Shown here: one piece after another, positions 27,567 to 35,469 of the stretch
How positions within the stretch are numbered: the first letter of the stretch is position 1
How the letters are laid out: each line of letters starts with the position of its first letter
Source of the DNA: Ignavibacteria bacterium
GTDB lineage: Bacteria > Bacteroidota > Ignavibacteria > Kapaibacteriales > UBA2268
Length of the DNA: 64,000 bases
NCBI GenBank assembly: GCA_016844745.1
Contig: JAERMQ010000017.1
Span: 21,920 to 85,919 of the forward strand
Direction of reading: 5' to 3'
Notes under the pieces: generated by a model
Told to the model about the DNA's origin: nothing
Database searches by the model: none
What the model saw: the letters and a program-made list of their open reading frames with translations, nothing else
Translations under genes and position numbers: made by a program

Positions 27567-28181
27567 TTAATACGTACAAGCTCCTGTATAGCAGGTTGTA
27601 GTCCATTCTTGCGCCCAGGTAAAACCGGTGGGTGGTACTTGGGGAACTGAGACGGGACATTCGGGGGAAATATTTGGCTCGCAACCATTAATAGTAGGTG
27701 TAAGTTTAACATGAGGGTTGTTACCATTTGCATCTCTCTCAACACAAGCTGTGAATTCGCAAACACAAAGTCCGTCATAGTTACAAATCTCAAAAACAGC
27801 AGTGAAATTGGCTCCAGGAGTATTATGTAATCTCCAACATAATGCCTTTTTATATTCATATAAGAATTCAAAAGACGGGCAAGGTGGAAATTGGTCTATT
27901 GGCAAATCATTTAAGACAGCTTGATTGACTTGTATCCATAGATTCTCATCGAAAATATTGTTAGCCATACACGGTATTTCAGCATCGACTCTATCTACTA
28001 AAGTCGAATATCCATCATCACTTAATTTCCTGCAATAATAAACAGTGATTGAACAATATTCATTTCCGTTCCAGTAATCGAAAGAAACACTTGCTGGGGT
28101 ATAATATTGTGGACAAGTTGATGAAGAACTGTTAAATACAATTCCCATCAAAAATACAATGACTATTAAGAATTTTTTCAT
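27567..28181 (-). CDS. Secreted cysteine-rich protein of unknown function
   Basis: A 204-residue protein with a clear signal peptide (MKKFLIVIVFLMGIVFNSSS). The mature part has about 14 cysteines, several in close pairs (ICNYDGLCVCEFTAC), suggesting disulfides and life outside the cytoplasm. I recognise no family. It lies upstream of and co-directional with the type IX cargo gene, with only a hairpin between, so both may be expressed together. Its own 5' side holds a GC-richer structured region. Confidence 0.75.
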   Translation of the reverse strand: MKKFLIVIVFLMGIVFNSSSSTCPQYYTPASVSFDYWNGNEYCSITVYYCRKLSDDGYSTLVDRVDAEIPCMANNIFDENLWIQVNQAVLNDLPIDQFPPCPSFEFLYEYKKALCWRLHNTPGANFTAVFEICNYDGLCVCEFTACVERDANGNNPHVKLTPTINGCEPNISPECPVSVPQVPPTGFTWAQEWTTTCYTGACTY

Positions 28182-28218
28182 AAAAAAGTTCCTTATTTAT
28201 TTGTAATTTTAAAAACCG

Positions 28219-28388
28219 AATGAGTGCCTGCCTAAGCAAAGGTTTTGGTGAAGCGATGCTTGACAGCGCTACTCATTTGTACGAATGCGGAGCCGGTTGG
28301 CTTAGCCGATTGGCTCTGTGTTATTACCTAAACTCTCGAACCCATACCGGTAATATGTACTCAACTTTCTTGCGAAATTGCATGGGTT
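28219..28388 (-). ncRNA. Candidate structured leader RNA
   Basis: Three stems follow one another: AATGAGT/ACTCATT (28219-28277), GAGCC/GGCTC with an inner GGC/GCC (28290-28316), and AACCCAT/ATGGGTT (28339-28388). The stretch is richer in GC than its surroundings and sits about 40 bases upstream of the Cys-rich gene start, in its probable 5' leader. Strand is inferred from that gene. A 65-codon open frame on the other strand has no resemblance to a protein. Confidence 0.35.
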
Positions 28389-28500
28389 TTGAATTGGAAA
28401 TTTTCTTTTCATCATGAATGAATCCTCTTTTATTTGTCTGTTAATAATTATTTATAGCCTGCAAAATTAAGAGCAGGCTTATCTTGAATGTTAATCCCCT

Positions 28501-28584
28501 ATTAAAAGAAAAAATTAAAAGAAAAAATTAAAAGAAAAAATTAAAAGAAAAAATTAAAAGAAAAAATTAAAAGAAAAAATTAAA
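28501..28584. repeat. Tandem 13-mer ATTAAAAGAAAAA x6.5
   Basis: Six perfect head-to-tail copies and a partial one, in the gap before pgi. The rest of this 613-base gap holds the candidate leader RNA and AT-rich sequence. Confidence 0.92.
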
Positions 28585-28794
28585 GTATTTCCGTTGTTCC
28601 TTTTCCTATATATTAATTCAATTATACAAACTTAAAAAGAATAAAATAAAAATCCAAATATTTTTTTTAAGTGCATCCAATAATTGATAAATTTATAATT
28701 TCAAAAGCAATATATTTTTTCTTAAATTGCATGTTTTAAATAAGTTAAGATTGATTCAATTAGCTGGGAAATAAATAATAACGGGAGTAATCCA

Positions 28795-30438
28795 ATGAAA
28801 CAAATTACCAAACTTCTATCCTGGAAAAAACTAAAAGAGCATAGCGCCGACATCTCTAAAACGACTATAGCAGAACTTTTCGTGCATGACTCGAAACGTT
28901 TCGAGAGATTTTCAATTCATTTGGGAGATATGCTCTTCGATTATTCAAAAAATCCAATAACAAAAGATACAATTCGATTGCTGCATAACCTTGCCGAAGA
29001 CTGTGATTTAATGCGGAAAATAGAATCGATGTTCATCGGCGATAAAATTAATTTCACCGAAAAACGCGCAGTTCTGCATACCGCATTAAGAAACACTAAA
29101 GGTAAACCAGTTAAGATGGATGGAAGGGACGTCATGCCGCAAATAAGGGCAGTCCTGACTCACATGCGTCACTTCGTCGAGTCGGTTCATTCAGGTGAAT
29201 GGACAGGTTGCTCCGGAAAGAAAATTACCGATGTAGTAAACATTGGCATTGGCGGCTCAGACTTAGGTCCCGCAATGGTTTGCTCAGCATTAGAACCTTA
29301 TTCAAACTTCGGGATTAAAACACATTTCATATCTAATATTGATGGTACACATATTACTGAAACCCTAAAAATCATCAATCCCGAAACTACTCTGTTTATA
29401 ATATCCTCGAAAACCTTCACTACTCAGGAAACCATTACCAATGCCAATACTGCCAAGCAATGGTTCCTGAAAAAAATTGCCAAACATGAAAAAGATATTG
29501 CGAAGCATTTTATAGCCATTTCTACAAATGAGAAAGCCGTTAAAAAGTTCGGCATTGACCCTCGCAATATGTTTGTGTTCTGGGATTGGGTTGGCGGGCG
29601 TTATTCACTGTGGTCGGCAATTGGAATGTCGGTTGCATTGCAGATTGGTATGGATAATTTCGAAGCAATGCTGCACGGCGCTTGCGAGATGGACACTCAC
29701 TTCCGGAACGAGCCTTTCGAAAAGAATATTCCCGTAATTATGGCTTTATTGGGAATCTGGCATACAAACTTTCTTGGAAAGTGTTCACATGCAGTCATTC
29801 CTTATGACCAATATTTATTTAAATTACCTGATTATTTACAACAACTTGATATGGAATCCAACGGCAAGAGAGTCAACGCCGATGGGGAGCAGGTAAGCCA
29901 TTCGACAAGTCCTGTAATTTGGGGAAATGCAGGAACTAATGCACAGCACTCGTTTTTTCAGCTTATGCATCAGGGAACACAGGTAATTCCCGTGGATTTC
30001 CTTGCCGCTACTCAAAGCCATAATGATATTGGCGAGCATCATAAAATATTACTTTCGAATTATTTTGCCCAAACCGAAGCATTGATGATGGGAAAAAGTG
30101 AATCGGAAGCCCGCGAGGAGCTTGAAGAGCAGGGATTGAGCGCCGAGGAATTAGATACTCTTCTGCCACATAAAGTATTTCCAGGCAACCGTCCGAGTAA
30201 TTCATTCCTGTATAAAAAGCTGACCCCGGCTATGCTGGGAGCTATTCTTGCTATGTACGAACATAAGGTTTTCGTGCAGGGCGCTATTTGGAATATAAAT
30301 TCTTTTGACCAGTGGGGGGTAGAGTTGGGCAAGCAGCTTGCCAAGCAGATTCTGCCGGAATTGGAAGGGAAATCCACTGTTACGACGCATGATAGCTCTA
30401 CAAATGGATTGATTAATTATTATAAGAAGAATAGGTAA
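28795..30438 (+). CDS. pgi: Glucose-6-phosphate isomerase
   Basis: It interconverts glucose-6-phosphate and fructose-6-phosphate in glycolysis and gluconeogenesis. Family signatures: [14 protein letters not shown], the [16 protein letters not shown] loop, [19 protein letters not shown] with the catalytic histidine region, and [11 protein letters not shown] near the C terminus. The 547 residues match the long bacterial/eukaryal type. An octanucleotide array starts 14 bases past the stop. Confidence 0.97.
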   Translation: MKQITKLLSWKKLKEHSADISKTTIAELFVHDSKRFERFSIHLGDMLFDYSKNPITKDTIRLLHNLAEDCDLMRKIESMFIGDKINFTEKRAVLHTALRNTKGKPVKMDGRDVMPQIRAVLTHMRHFVESVHSGEWTGCSGKKITDVVNIGIGGSDLGPAMVCSALEPYSNFGIKTHFISNIDGTHITETLKIINPETTLFIISSKTFTTQETITNANTAKQWFLKKIAKHEKDIAKHFIAISTNEKAVKKFGIDPRNMFVFWDWVGGRYSLWSAIGMSVALQIGMDNFEAMLHGACEMDTHFRNEPFEKNIPVIMALLGIWHTNFLGKCSHAVIPYDQYLFKLPDYLQQLDMESNGKRVNADGEQVSHSTSPVIWGNAGTNAQHSFFQLMHQGTQVIPVDFLAATQSHNDIGEHHKILLSNYFAQTEALMMGKSESEAREELEEQGLSAEELDTLLPHKVFPGNRPSNSFLYKKLTPAMLGAILAMYEHKVFVQGAIWNINSFDQWGVELGKQLAKQILPELEGKSTVTTHDSSTNGLINYYKKNR

Positions 30439-30451
30439 TTAGGTATTTAGA

Positions 30452-30523
30452 CTTTTAGGCTTTTAGACTTTTAGACTTTTAGACTTTTAGGCTTTTAGAC
30501 TTTTAGGCTTTTAGACTTTTAGG
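30452..30523. repeat. Tandem octamer CTTTTAGA/G x9
   Basis: Nine units of CTTTTAGA or CTTTTAGG, bordered on both sides by GGTAATTAG. The TAG in each unit with an 8-base period places stops in all three frames just behind pgi. Confidence 0.9.
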
Positions 30524-30538
30524 TAATTAGAATAATAA

Positions 30539-30655
30539 CTTTGTGCCCTTTGTGTAAAGACTTTGTGCCCTTAGTGTTAAAATTTTCCCTTTAATTGAAT
30601 GAAGTATTTTTACCACAAAGGGCTCAAAGGGATGCACAAAGGAACACAAAGGAAA
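30539..30655. repeat. CTTTGTG-type inverted-repeat element, copy 1
   Basis: The left arm has CTTTGTGCCCTTTGTGT words and the right arm CACAAAGG words, around a centre that reads TGAATGAAGTATTTTTACCA. Copy 2 on the far side of the toxin-antitoxin pair has the same arms and centre in the same orientation. Confidence 0.82.
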
Positions 30656-30669
30656 GGCAAATTAAGAAT

Positions 30670-30945
30670 ATGAAAAAACAAATAAATTGGAGTGAAGAAA
30701 AAAATCTAATTCTTAAACAAGAAAGGCATATCAGTTTTGAATTAGTTGCTGAGAAAATTAAAAATGGAGATATTATTGATGATATCATTCATCCGAATAG
30801 TGAAAAATACTATAATCAAAAAATTTTCGTCATTGAAATTGATGATTATATTTACTTGGTTCCTTATGTGGAAGATGAAAATGAGATATTTTTGAAAACA
30901 ATTTATCCGAGCCGGAACTTTACAAAAATTTATCTGGGAGAATAA
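30670..30945 (+). CDS. BrnT-like toxin (RelE-fold RNase family)
   Basis: A 91-residue protein, starting at the ATG of MKKQINWSEEKNL. The pattern INWSEEKN...ISFE and the C-terminal EIFLKTIYPSRNFTKIYL match the BrnT-like type II toxins that cleave RNA. The upstream in-frame extension to 30595 is repeat sequence and is excluded. Two bases separate its stop from the antitoxin start. The pair lies between two copies of a repeat element. Confidence 0.78.
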   Translation: MKKQINWSEEKNLILKQERHISFELVAEKIKNGDIIDDIIHPNSEKYYNQKIFVIEIDDYIYLVPYVEDENEIFLKTIYPSRNFTKIYLGE

Positions 30946-30947
30946 AA

Positions 30948-31241
30948 ATGGAAAATAAAAATCAGGATTGGAGAGATTATAAATTGCAAAATGAAGAAAT
31001 CGAAATGCTTGAATCCATCGAGCGTGGGGAATGGCGAAGCATAGGAAATATTGAGGAAAGACGAAATAATCTGAGGAAATTTTTTAATGATAATAAGGAA
31101 CCTTCAAATAATATCTCTATTAGTCTCGATAAAGAAGATTATGAAATTATTCTTAAGAAAAGCAATCAATATGGAATGAACTATAAAGAGCTTATAGAAA
31201 ATTTAGTGCATAATTTCGCTATTGGAAAAGTAATATTATAG
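30948..31241 (+). CDS. Antitoxin partner of the BrnT-like toxin
   Basis: 97 residues: an acidic N-terminal toxin-binding part (LQNEEIEMLESIERGEWRS) and a C-terminal ribbon-helix-helix-like DNA-binding part (NISISLDKEDYEIILKKS...YKELIENLVHNFA). This is the layout of the antitoxins that accompany such toxins; they usually repress their own operon. The order toxin then antitoxin agrees with BrnT/BrnA. Confidence 0.78.
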   Translation: MENKNQDWRDYKLQNEEIEMLESIERGEWRSIGNIEERRNNLRKFFNDNKEPSNNISISLDKEDYEIILKKSNQYGMNYKELIENLVHNFAIGKVIL

Positions 31242-31290
31242 ATATTATTTTGAAGAAGTCTATTTTACTTTTAATTATATTTCAACAAAA

Positions 31291-31411
31291 ACTTTGAGCC
31301 CTTTGTGTCTTCATACTTTGTTACCTTTGTGTTAAAATTTTCCCCTTTATTGAATGAAGTATTTTTACCACAAAGGTCTCAAAGGGAAAGCACAAAGGAA
31401 CACAAAGGAAA
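31291..31411. repeat. CTTTGTG-type inverted-repeat element, copy 2
   Basis: Same arms (CTTTGAGCCCTTTGTGT, GCACAAAGGAACACAAAGG) and centre (TGAATGAAGTATTTTTACCA) as copy 1, in direct orientation, about 750 bases further on. It ends 20 bases before tgt. Confidence 0.82.
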
Positions 31412-31430
31412 AATCACAATTTGAAAATAC

Positions 31431-32546
31431 ATGGAAAATTATTTTAAATTAGAACATACATCGAAAGATTCGAAAGCCCGCGCCGGCACAATTGAAACAC
31501 AGCATGGGAGAATTGAAACTCCCGTATTTATGCCGGTCGGAACGCAAGGCGCCGTTAAAGCCGTCGAGCATAGGGAATTGCATGAATTGCAGGCAAAAAT
31601 AATATTGGGAAATACCTATCATCTGTACTTAAGACCGGGAATAGAGGTATTAGAGAAATTCGGTGGACTGCATAATTTCTCTAACTGGACTGGAGCCTTA
31701 CTGACGGATAGCGGCGGATATCAGGTTTTCTCGCTTCAGGAATTACGCAAAATCAGTGAGGAAGGCGTTGAATTCAAATCGCATATCGATGGCTCGAAGC
31801 ATTTCTTTTCGCCTGAAAAAGTTGTGCAGGTGCAGAAAATCATCGGTAGCGATATTATGATGGTGCTTGATGAATGTACGCCATACCCCGCTACATACCA
31901 GCAAGCCGAACAATCGATGGAGCTATCTCTACTATGGGCGCGGCGCTCGAAAAATGAATTTGTAAAATCCGGCAATGAAAAGATGCAGCGATTATTTGGC
32001 ATAGCTCAAGGTGGGATGTACTTCGATTTGCGCCGCAGATATATCGAAGAAATGGTTGGAATCGGCTTCGACGGTTATGCTATTGGCGGATTATCTGTTG
32101 GCGAACCACCGGAAATGATGTACGATGTAACAGGTGTTTGTGCGGAATTAATGCCTGCCGACAAGCCGCGTTATTTGATGGGAGTCGGCACGCCGGAGAA
32201 TATTCTGGAAGCAATCGAAATGGGTATCGATATGTTCGATTGTGTGCTGCCGACACGCAATGCCCGCAACGGACAGCTTTTCACAACTCGCGGGAAAATC
32301 AATATTCGCAATGCTAAATATAAATTCGCTGAAGAGGCAATTGATGAAAATCTTGATTGTTATGCCAGCCGTAATTTTTCGTTGGCATATTTGCGGCATT
32401 TAACCATATCAGGTGAGATATTAGGTTTGCAACTTGCATCGCTCCAGAATATTGCTTTCTATTTATGGCTTGTGCGCACAGCTCGCGAGAAAATCCTGAA
32501 GGATGAGTATGTAAGTTGGAAAAAGGAAGTGTTGGAGAAATTATGA
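31431..32546 (+). CDS. tgt: tRNA-guanine transglycosylase with a degenerate zinc site
   Basis: It exchanges guanine-34 of GUN-anticodon tRNAs for a queuosine precursor. Catalytic parts are intact: LLTDSGGYQVFSL (D93), FGIAQGGMY, YAIGGLSVGE and MFDCVLPTRNARNG (nucleophile D270). In the E. coli enzyme zinc is held by C-x-C-x2-C and a His 26 residues later. Here the stretch reads LDCYASRNFSLAYL and the His site is Gln, so the four positions are L308, C310, S313 and Q339. I recall similar loss in other Bacteroidota TGTs but could not check. The TGA stop lies inside the first unit of a heptamer array. Confidence 0.94.
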   Translation: MENYFKLEHTSKDSKARAGTIETQHGRIETPVFMPVGTQGAVKAVEHRELHELQAKIILGNTYHLYLRPGIEVLEKFGGLHNFSNWTGALLTDSGGYQVFSLQELRKISEEGVEFKSHIDGSKHFFSPEKVVQVQKIIGSDIMMVLDECTPYPATYQQAEQSMELSLLWARRSKNEFVKSGNEKMQRLFGIAQGGMYFDLRRRYIEEMVGIGFDGYAIGGLSVGEPPEMMYDVTGVCAELMPADKPRYLMGVGTPENILEAIEMGIDMFDCVLPTRNARNGQLFTTRGKINIRNAKYKFAEEAIDENLDCYASRNFSLAYLRHLTISGEILGLQLASLQNIAFYLWLVRTAREKILKDEYVSWKKEVLEKL

Positions 32547-32631
32547 ATTATGAGTTATGAATTATGAATTATGAGTTTTAAATTATGAATTATGAATTAT
32601 GAGTTATAAGTTATGAATTATGAGTTTTAAA
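32541..32631. repeat. Heptamer array TTATGAA/TTATGAG x13, containing the tgt stop codon
   Basis: Thirteen 7-base units, mainly TTATGAA and TTATGAG with TTTTAAA variants. The tgt stop TGA is bases 4-6 of the first unit. A second, different heptamer array follows after 11 bases. Confidence 0.93.
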
Positions 32632-32642
32632 TATCTAATAAT

Positions 32643-32768
32643 GAATGTCGAATGTCGAATATCGAATGTCGAATATCGAATATCGAAAGTCGAATATCGA
32701 ATATCGAAAGTCGAATATCGAATATCGAAAGTCGAATATCGAATATCGAATGTCGAATGTCGAATATC
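32643..32768. repeat. Heptamer array GAATATC/GAATGTC/GAAAGTC x18
   Basis: Eighteen 7-base units. In the middle a 21-base superunit GAATATC-GAATATC-GAAAGTC occurs three times. Because 21 is divisible by 3 and the units lack stops, the array reads as an artificial open frame of repeated ISNIESR. Confidence 0.93.
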
Positions 32769-32861
32769 GAAAGGGAAAAGGGAATAAGGAATAGAGTTAT
32801 AAAATATTTATTGGGAAATTTCGTAGTTTTATTTAAGATTTAATTTTAATAAGGAAGGGAA

Positions 32862-33263
32862 ATGAAAGTAGAAAATCCATATAATGAAGCTTTACGATAT
32901 ATCGAGAATGCAAGCGCTACACTTAAATTAGCAGGAAAAGACGGGAAATTCTATGTTGACAAAAAATACGTCAGGAATGCTTGTGGTACTGCATATTCAG
33001 GAATATTAGTTGCTTTGGATTTCTTATTTGATATTAAAAACGTTCCAAAAAGAAGAGGGAAAAAATCCATAGAGTATTATCAGAAATCATTGGCAACTAT
33101 TGATAAAAAGCTATTGAATAATTTGAACAGCGCTTATCGCCTATTGCATGTTGAGGGTTATTATGAAGGTGAAAACTACATTAAAGCTATAACAGCCGGA
33201 TTTGAAAATGCTGTTTTCATAATTTCTAAACTGAAACCATACTCAAAGAATGGTGAGGAGTGA
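32862..33263 (+). CDS. DUF5618-like helical protein
   Basis: A 133-residue all-helical protein. NPYNEALRYIENA, KKYVRNACGTAYSGILVALD and LNSAYRLLHVEGYYEGENYIKAI match my memory of DUF5618, a HEPN-like helical family. An AAGGAAGGG signal lies just upstream of the ATG. It precedes a retropepsin-like gene by about 65 bases. No MNT partner is adjacent; the nearest nucleotidyltransferase is over 2 kb away. Function unknown. Confidence 0.7.
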   Translation: MKVENPYNEALRYIENASATLKLAGKDGKFYVDKKYVRNACGTAYSGILVALDFLFDIKNVPKRRGKKSIEYYQKSLATIDKKLLNNLNSAYRLLHVEGYYEGENYIKAITAGFENAVFIISKLKPYSKNGEE

Positions 33264-33330
33264 GAACCACTTTATGTTTTATAGGATTTAATTTAATTAG
33301 ATTTTGATATTAAATTAAGGAGATTTGTTT

Positions 33331-33714
33331 ATGGGAATGTTTAAAAAGAAAGTTAAAGTAACAAATTCTAAAGAAAGTTCCTTTTGGTTCGAGAGTGAAT
33401 TTTGGGTTGATACCGGCGCTTTGTATTCGTTTATTCCTGAAAACCTCGCCAAAAAAATTCATTTTGAACCGATTTCATCAAGAAATGTTTTTTTTGCCGA
33501 TGGAAAAACGAGTAAATGTTTATTTGGAACTTTGAATTTTGAAATAGAAGGGTTTGAAGAATCTATACCTTGTCCTGTTGTTATATGTGCAAAGAATTCT
33601 CCTTTATTACTTGGAGCAACAACTTTGGAAAATTTTGCAGTTGAAGTTGACCCGGCACATAAGAAGCTAATTCCAATACAAACTTTGATTTGGAGTTTTA
33701 TTGCTACGAGGTAA
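33331..33714 (+). CDS. Retropepsin-like aspartic protease (clan AA)
   Basis: A protein of about 127 residues with one catalytic motif, FWVDTGALYSFIP, and the later LLLGATTLENF, as in single-lobed clan AA proteases that work as dimers. The ATG is chosen because AGGAG lies 8 bases upstream; a TTG 6 bases earlier is too close to that signal. There is no signal peptide, so a cytoplasmic site is likely. It is the first of four such genes in 3.5 kb. Substrate unknown. Confidence 0.78.
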   Translation: MGMFKKKVKVTNSKESSFWFESEFWVDTGALYSFIPENLAKKIHFEPISSRNVFFADGKTSKCLFGTLNFEIEGFEESIPCPVVICAKNSPLLLGATTLENFAVEVDPAHKKLIPIQTLIWSFIATR

Positions 33715-33833
33715 AATTAACTTGCGGAAAAGTTTTTCTTGGAAAATTGGAAAATGTTGTCAATACGTTTATTAGAAATACTTAATTTTGTTGGAAGTGA
33801 TTTTTGAAAGTAAAAAAATCAGAGGATATAAAT

Positions 33834-34031
33834 ATGTTAAAGATAAAAAATGAAAATGTTTTGATTCCCATAGCTTTATGGAATGAATTAAAAAACGATT
33901 TATACTTCAATGAGCTTATTGAAGCCTTGGAAGACAGACAGGATTTAATAGAAGCAAAAAAGGAAGCAACCGAATTTTTGGATTTCAGAGAATATGATTC
34001 GAAACGTTTAGAAACTATAAAAAATGTATAG
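33834..34031 (+). CDS. Small antitoxin-like protein, partner missing
   Basis: 65 residues from an ATG with AGAGG 8 bases upstream; the longer frame from a TTG at 33804 is not favoured. The sequence IPIALWNELKNDLYFNELIEALEDRQDLIEAKKEA is acidic and helical with a D-R-x-D-L-x-E-A-K segment seen in RelB/Phd-type antitoxins. No toxin follows; instead a MITE begins 2 bases after the stop. This suggests the insertion removed or separated the partner gene. Confidence 0.55.
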   Translation: MLKIKNENVLIPIALWNELKNDLYFNELIEALEDRQDLIEAKKEATEFLDFREYDSKRLETIKNV

Positions 34032-34033
34032 GG

Positions 34034-34164
34034 GGGTTCTAAAAATTGTCATTCTGAGCGAAGCGAAGAATCCAGTTTTCTTTAAAATCAACAAGATAGA
34101 TTCTTCGCTTCGCTCAGAATGACAGTCGCTCAGAATGACAGCCTAAATTGAATTTTTAGAACCC
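34034..34164. mobile_element. 131-bp MITE-like element with 14-bp terminal inverted repeats
   Basis: Ends are GGGTTCTAAAAATT and AATTTTTAGAACCC. Inside is a GTCATTCTGAGCGAAGCG hairpin arm pair around TTTCTTTAAAATCAACAAGA. TCGCTCAGAATGACAG is partly duplicated near the right end. A shorter copy in the opposite orientation is at 45241-45343. It separates an antitoxin-like gene from a gene that has lost its start. Confidence 0.85.
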
Positions 34165-34180
34165 ACCTCAATTAAATAAT

Positions 34181-34456
34181 GACACTAAATGTTCAGTAGA
34201 AGGTTGTGAAAATTCTGCTGATTATGAAGTTTTGCTTTATGATGAATATCCAATCGAAAAAATAAAATTTAACGAACAAGATAATACCTGTCCTTTTCTT
34301 TGTGAGCAACACAAAGAAGAGAATGAAAAAAATGCCGTTGGAATAAGAAAACCAAGAGGGTTTGTAGAATATCCTTATACCAATAAGGAGCATGCCCAGG
34401 GATTTTCTAAATATATACCTATAAAAGAAGCCTATCCAAAACATTTTAATCAGTAG
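34181..34456 (+). pseudogene. 5'-truncated zinc-ribbon-like small protein
   Basis: The frame reads KCSVEGCENSADYEVLLYDE, later TCPFLCEQHKEENE, then KPRGFVEYPYTNKEHAQGF. Two Cys pairs and a His suggest a metal-binding fold. It has no plausible in-frame ATG: the frame comes straight out of the MITE end, and the one nearby ATG (34179) is in another frame. A TTG at 34232 would cut off the first Cys pair. Most likely the MITE removed the start. Confidence 0.6.
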
Positions 34457-34459
34457 TAA

Positions 34460-34639
34460 TTATTTTATAAGCAGAAAAACGAGATTTGGTTCTTCATTCT
34501 ACTGCTTCTAACAATTATTTACAATCCGTTTATATCTCTAAGATTAGGCTATCTGATTCAGGCTATCGTCAACGGCATTACAATCATCATTTTGCTTTTC
34601 TCCTTCAAATATTTAAAGTTCGAGATAAATGACAATTAA
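34460..34639 (+). pseudogene. Remnant of a small membrane protein (C-terminal part)
   Basis: An open frame without start codon reads FFILLLLTIIYNPFISLRLG, then YLIQAIVNGITIIILLFSF, and ends in a stop. Two hydrophobic helices with a NPF turn resemble the C-terminal half of small DUF6804-like membrane proteins. It begins right after the preceding frame's stop. It is probably a gene fragment. Confidence 0.45.
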
Positions 34640-34687
34640 TAAGAACTTCTTTCGTTATCAGAATATATTTTCAATTATTCAGTAAAG

Positions 34688-34912
34688 ATGAAAATGAATA
34701 TAAAATTTATTGTGGAACGCTATACAAATGGGTTTATAGCTTATCCGCTCGGTATTCAGGGTATTGTTGCCGGTCAGGGCAATACATACCAAGAGGCTTT
34801 GGAAGATGCGAAATCAGCTTTGAAATTTCATATTGAAACTTTTGGTGAAGAAGTATTAACAAACGATTCTTCCATTATAGAAGCTTTTATCGAAGATGAG
34901 GTTTTTGCATGA
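34688..34912 (+). CDS. hicB: HicB-family antitoxin
   Basis: A 74-residue protein with the HicB partial RNase-H fold: an opening strand VERYTNGFIAYPLGI, GIVAGQGNTYQEALEDAKSAL, and a short C-terminal acidic tail. HicB normally neutralises the HicA RNase. The gene overlaps a truncated hicA by ATGA, the usual coupling. Confidence 0.8.
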   Translation: MKMNIKFIVERYTNGFIAYPLGIQGIVAGQGNTYQEALEDAKSALKFHIETFGEEVLTNDSSIIEAFIEDEVFA

Positions 34913-35007
34913 CAACAAAGTTTCCCGTTGATGCACCAAAAAGAAAGGTACTGAAAACATTGAAAAATTTAGGATTTGTAAATTTGCATGTATTTTATTT
35001 ATTTTAA
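34909..35007 (+). pseudogene. hicA: Truncated hicA toxin gene
   Basis: The frame starts at the ATGA overlap with hicB and gives MTTKFPVDAPKRKVLKTLKN then LGFVNLH before stopping after 32 residues. Intact HicA proteins continue with the strand carrying the catalytic histidine (about 75-80 residues). The 3' part has been lost, and the next retropepsin-like gene begins 10 bases later. The toxin should be inactive while its antitoxin survives. Confidence 0.65.
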
Positions 35008-35017
35008 GGTAAATATC

Positions 35018-35437
35018 ATGGGCGAAATAATAGTAAAAATCGAACTGGAAAATTATTTGGATAGAGTTTTAGCAGAAGATAAAAAACTCAAGAAATCCGA
35101 AGTTAGAAGTTTTAATATGAAAGCTTTGGTGGATACCGGCGCTGTGATGCTGATGCTCCCTCAGGATGTTGTCGAAAAACTTGGGCTACGAACTATAAGG
35201 ACTGCCGTTGTAAGCTATGCAGATGAACGAAAGGAAACAAGAAAAATAGCAGGTGGTTTATTCATCAGAATTGGCGACAGGGAAACTATTGCGAATTGTA
35301 TAATCGGACCTCCGAACTCGGAAGCTTTAATCGGGCAAATTATCATGGAAGAATTGGATTTAATTCCAGACCCATATCATCGAACAATTGGACCAAGACC
35401 GGAATCCCCGATTTATGCATCATTGAAAATGAAGTAG
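35018..35437 (+). CDS. Retropepsin-like aspartic protease (clan AA), copy A of a duplicated pair
   Basis: The ATG gives MGEIIVKIELENYLDRVLAE, exactly matching the start of the paralogue at 36353. The catalytic motif is KALVDTGAVMLMLPQDV and the later motif SEALIGQIIMEELDLIPD. It is over 90 percent identical by eye to the 36.3 kb copy over 139 residues, so the duplication is recent. It follows the truncated hicA. Confidence 0.82.
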   Translation: MGEIIVKIELENYLDRVLAEDKKLKKSEVRSFNMKALVDTGAVMLMLPQDVVEKLGLRTIRTAVVSYADERKETRKIAGGLFIRIGDRETIANCIIGPPNSEALIGQIIMEELDLIPDPYHRTIGPRPESPIYASLKMK

Positions 35438-35469
35438 GTTTGGATTAATAAAATAATAGAATATCGTCA

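Noticed and set aside
28220..28417. 65-codon open frame on the plus strand
   Set aside because: No recognisable domain, and three stems fit a structured RNA better; kept as a candidate leader instead.
32652..32843. 63-codon open frame
   Set aside because: It is a translation of the heptamer array and has no ribosome site or non-repeat domain.
32862..33263. DUF5618-like protein as HEPN partner of the 35.5-kb nucleotidyltransferase
   Set aside because: They are more than 2 kb apart with several genes between; partnership cannot be supported from position.
34193..34444. 83-codon minus-strand open frame
   Set aside because: It is antisense to the zinc-ribbon-like remnant, whose Cys pairs and KPRG...YPYTN motif are much more protein-like.
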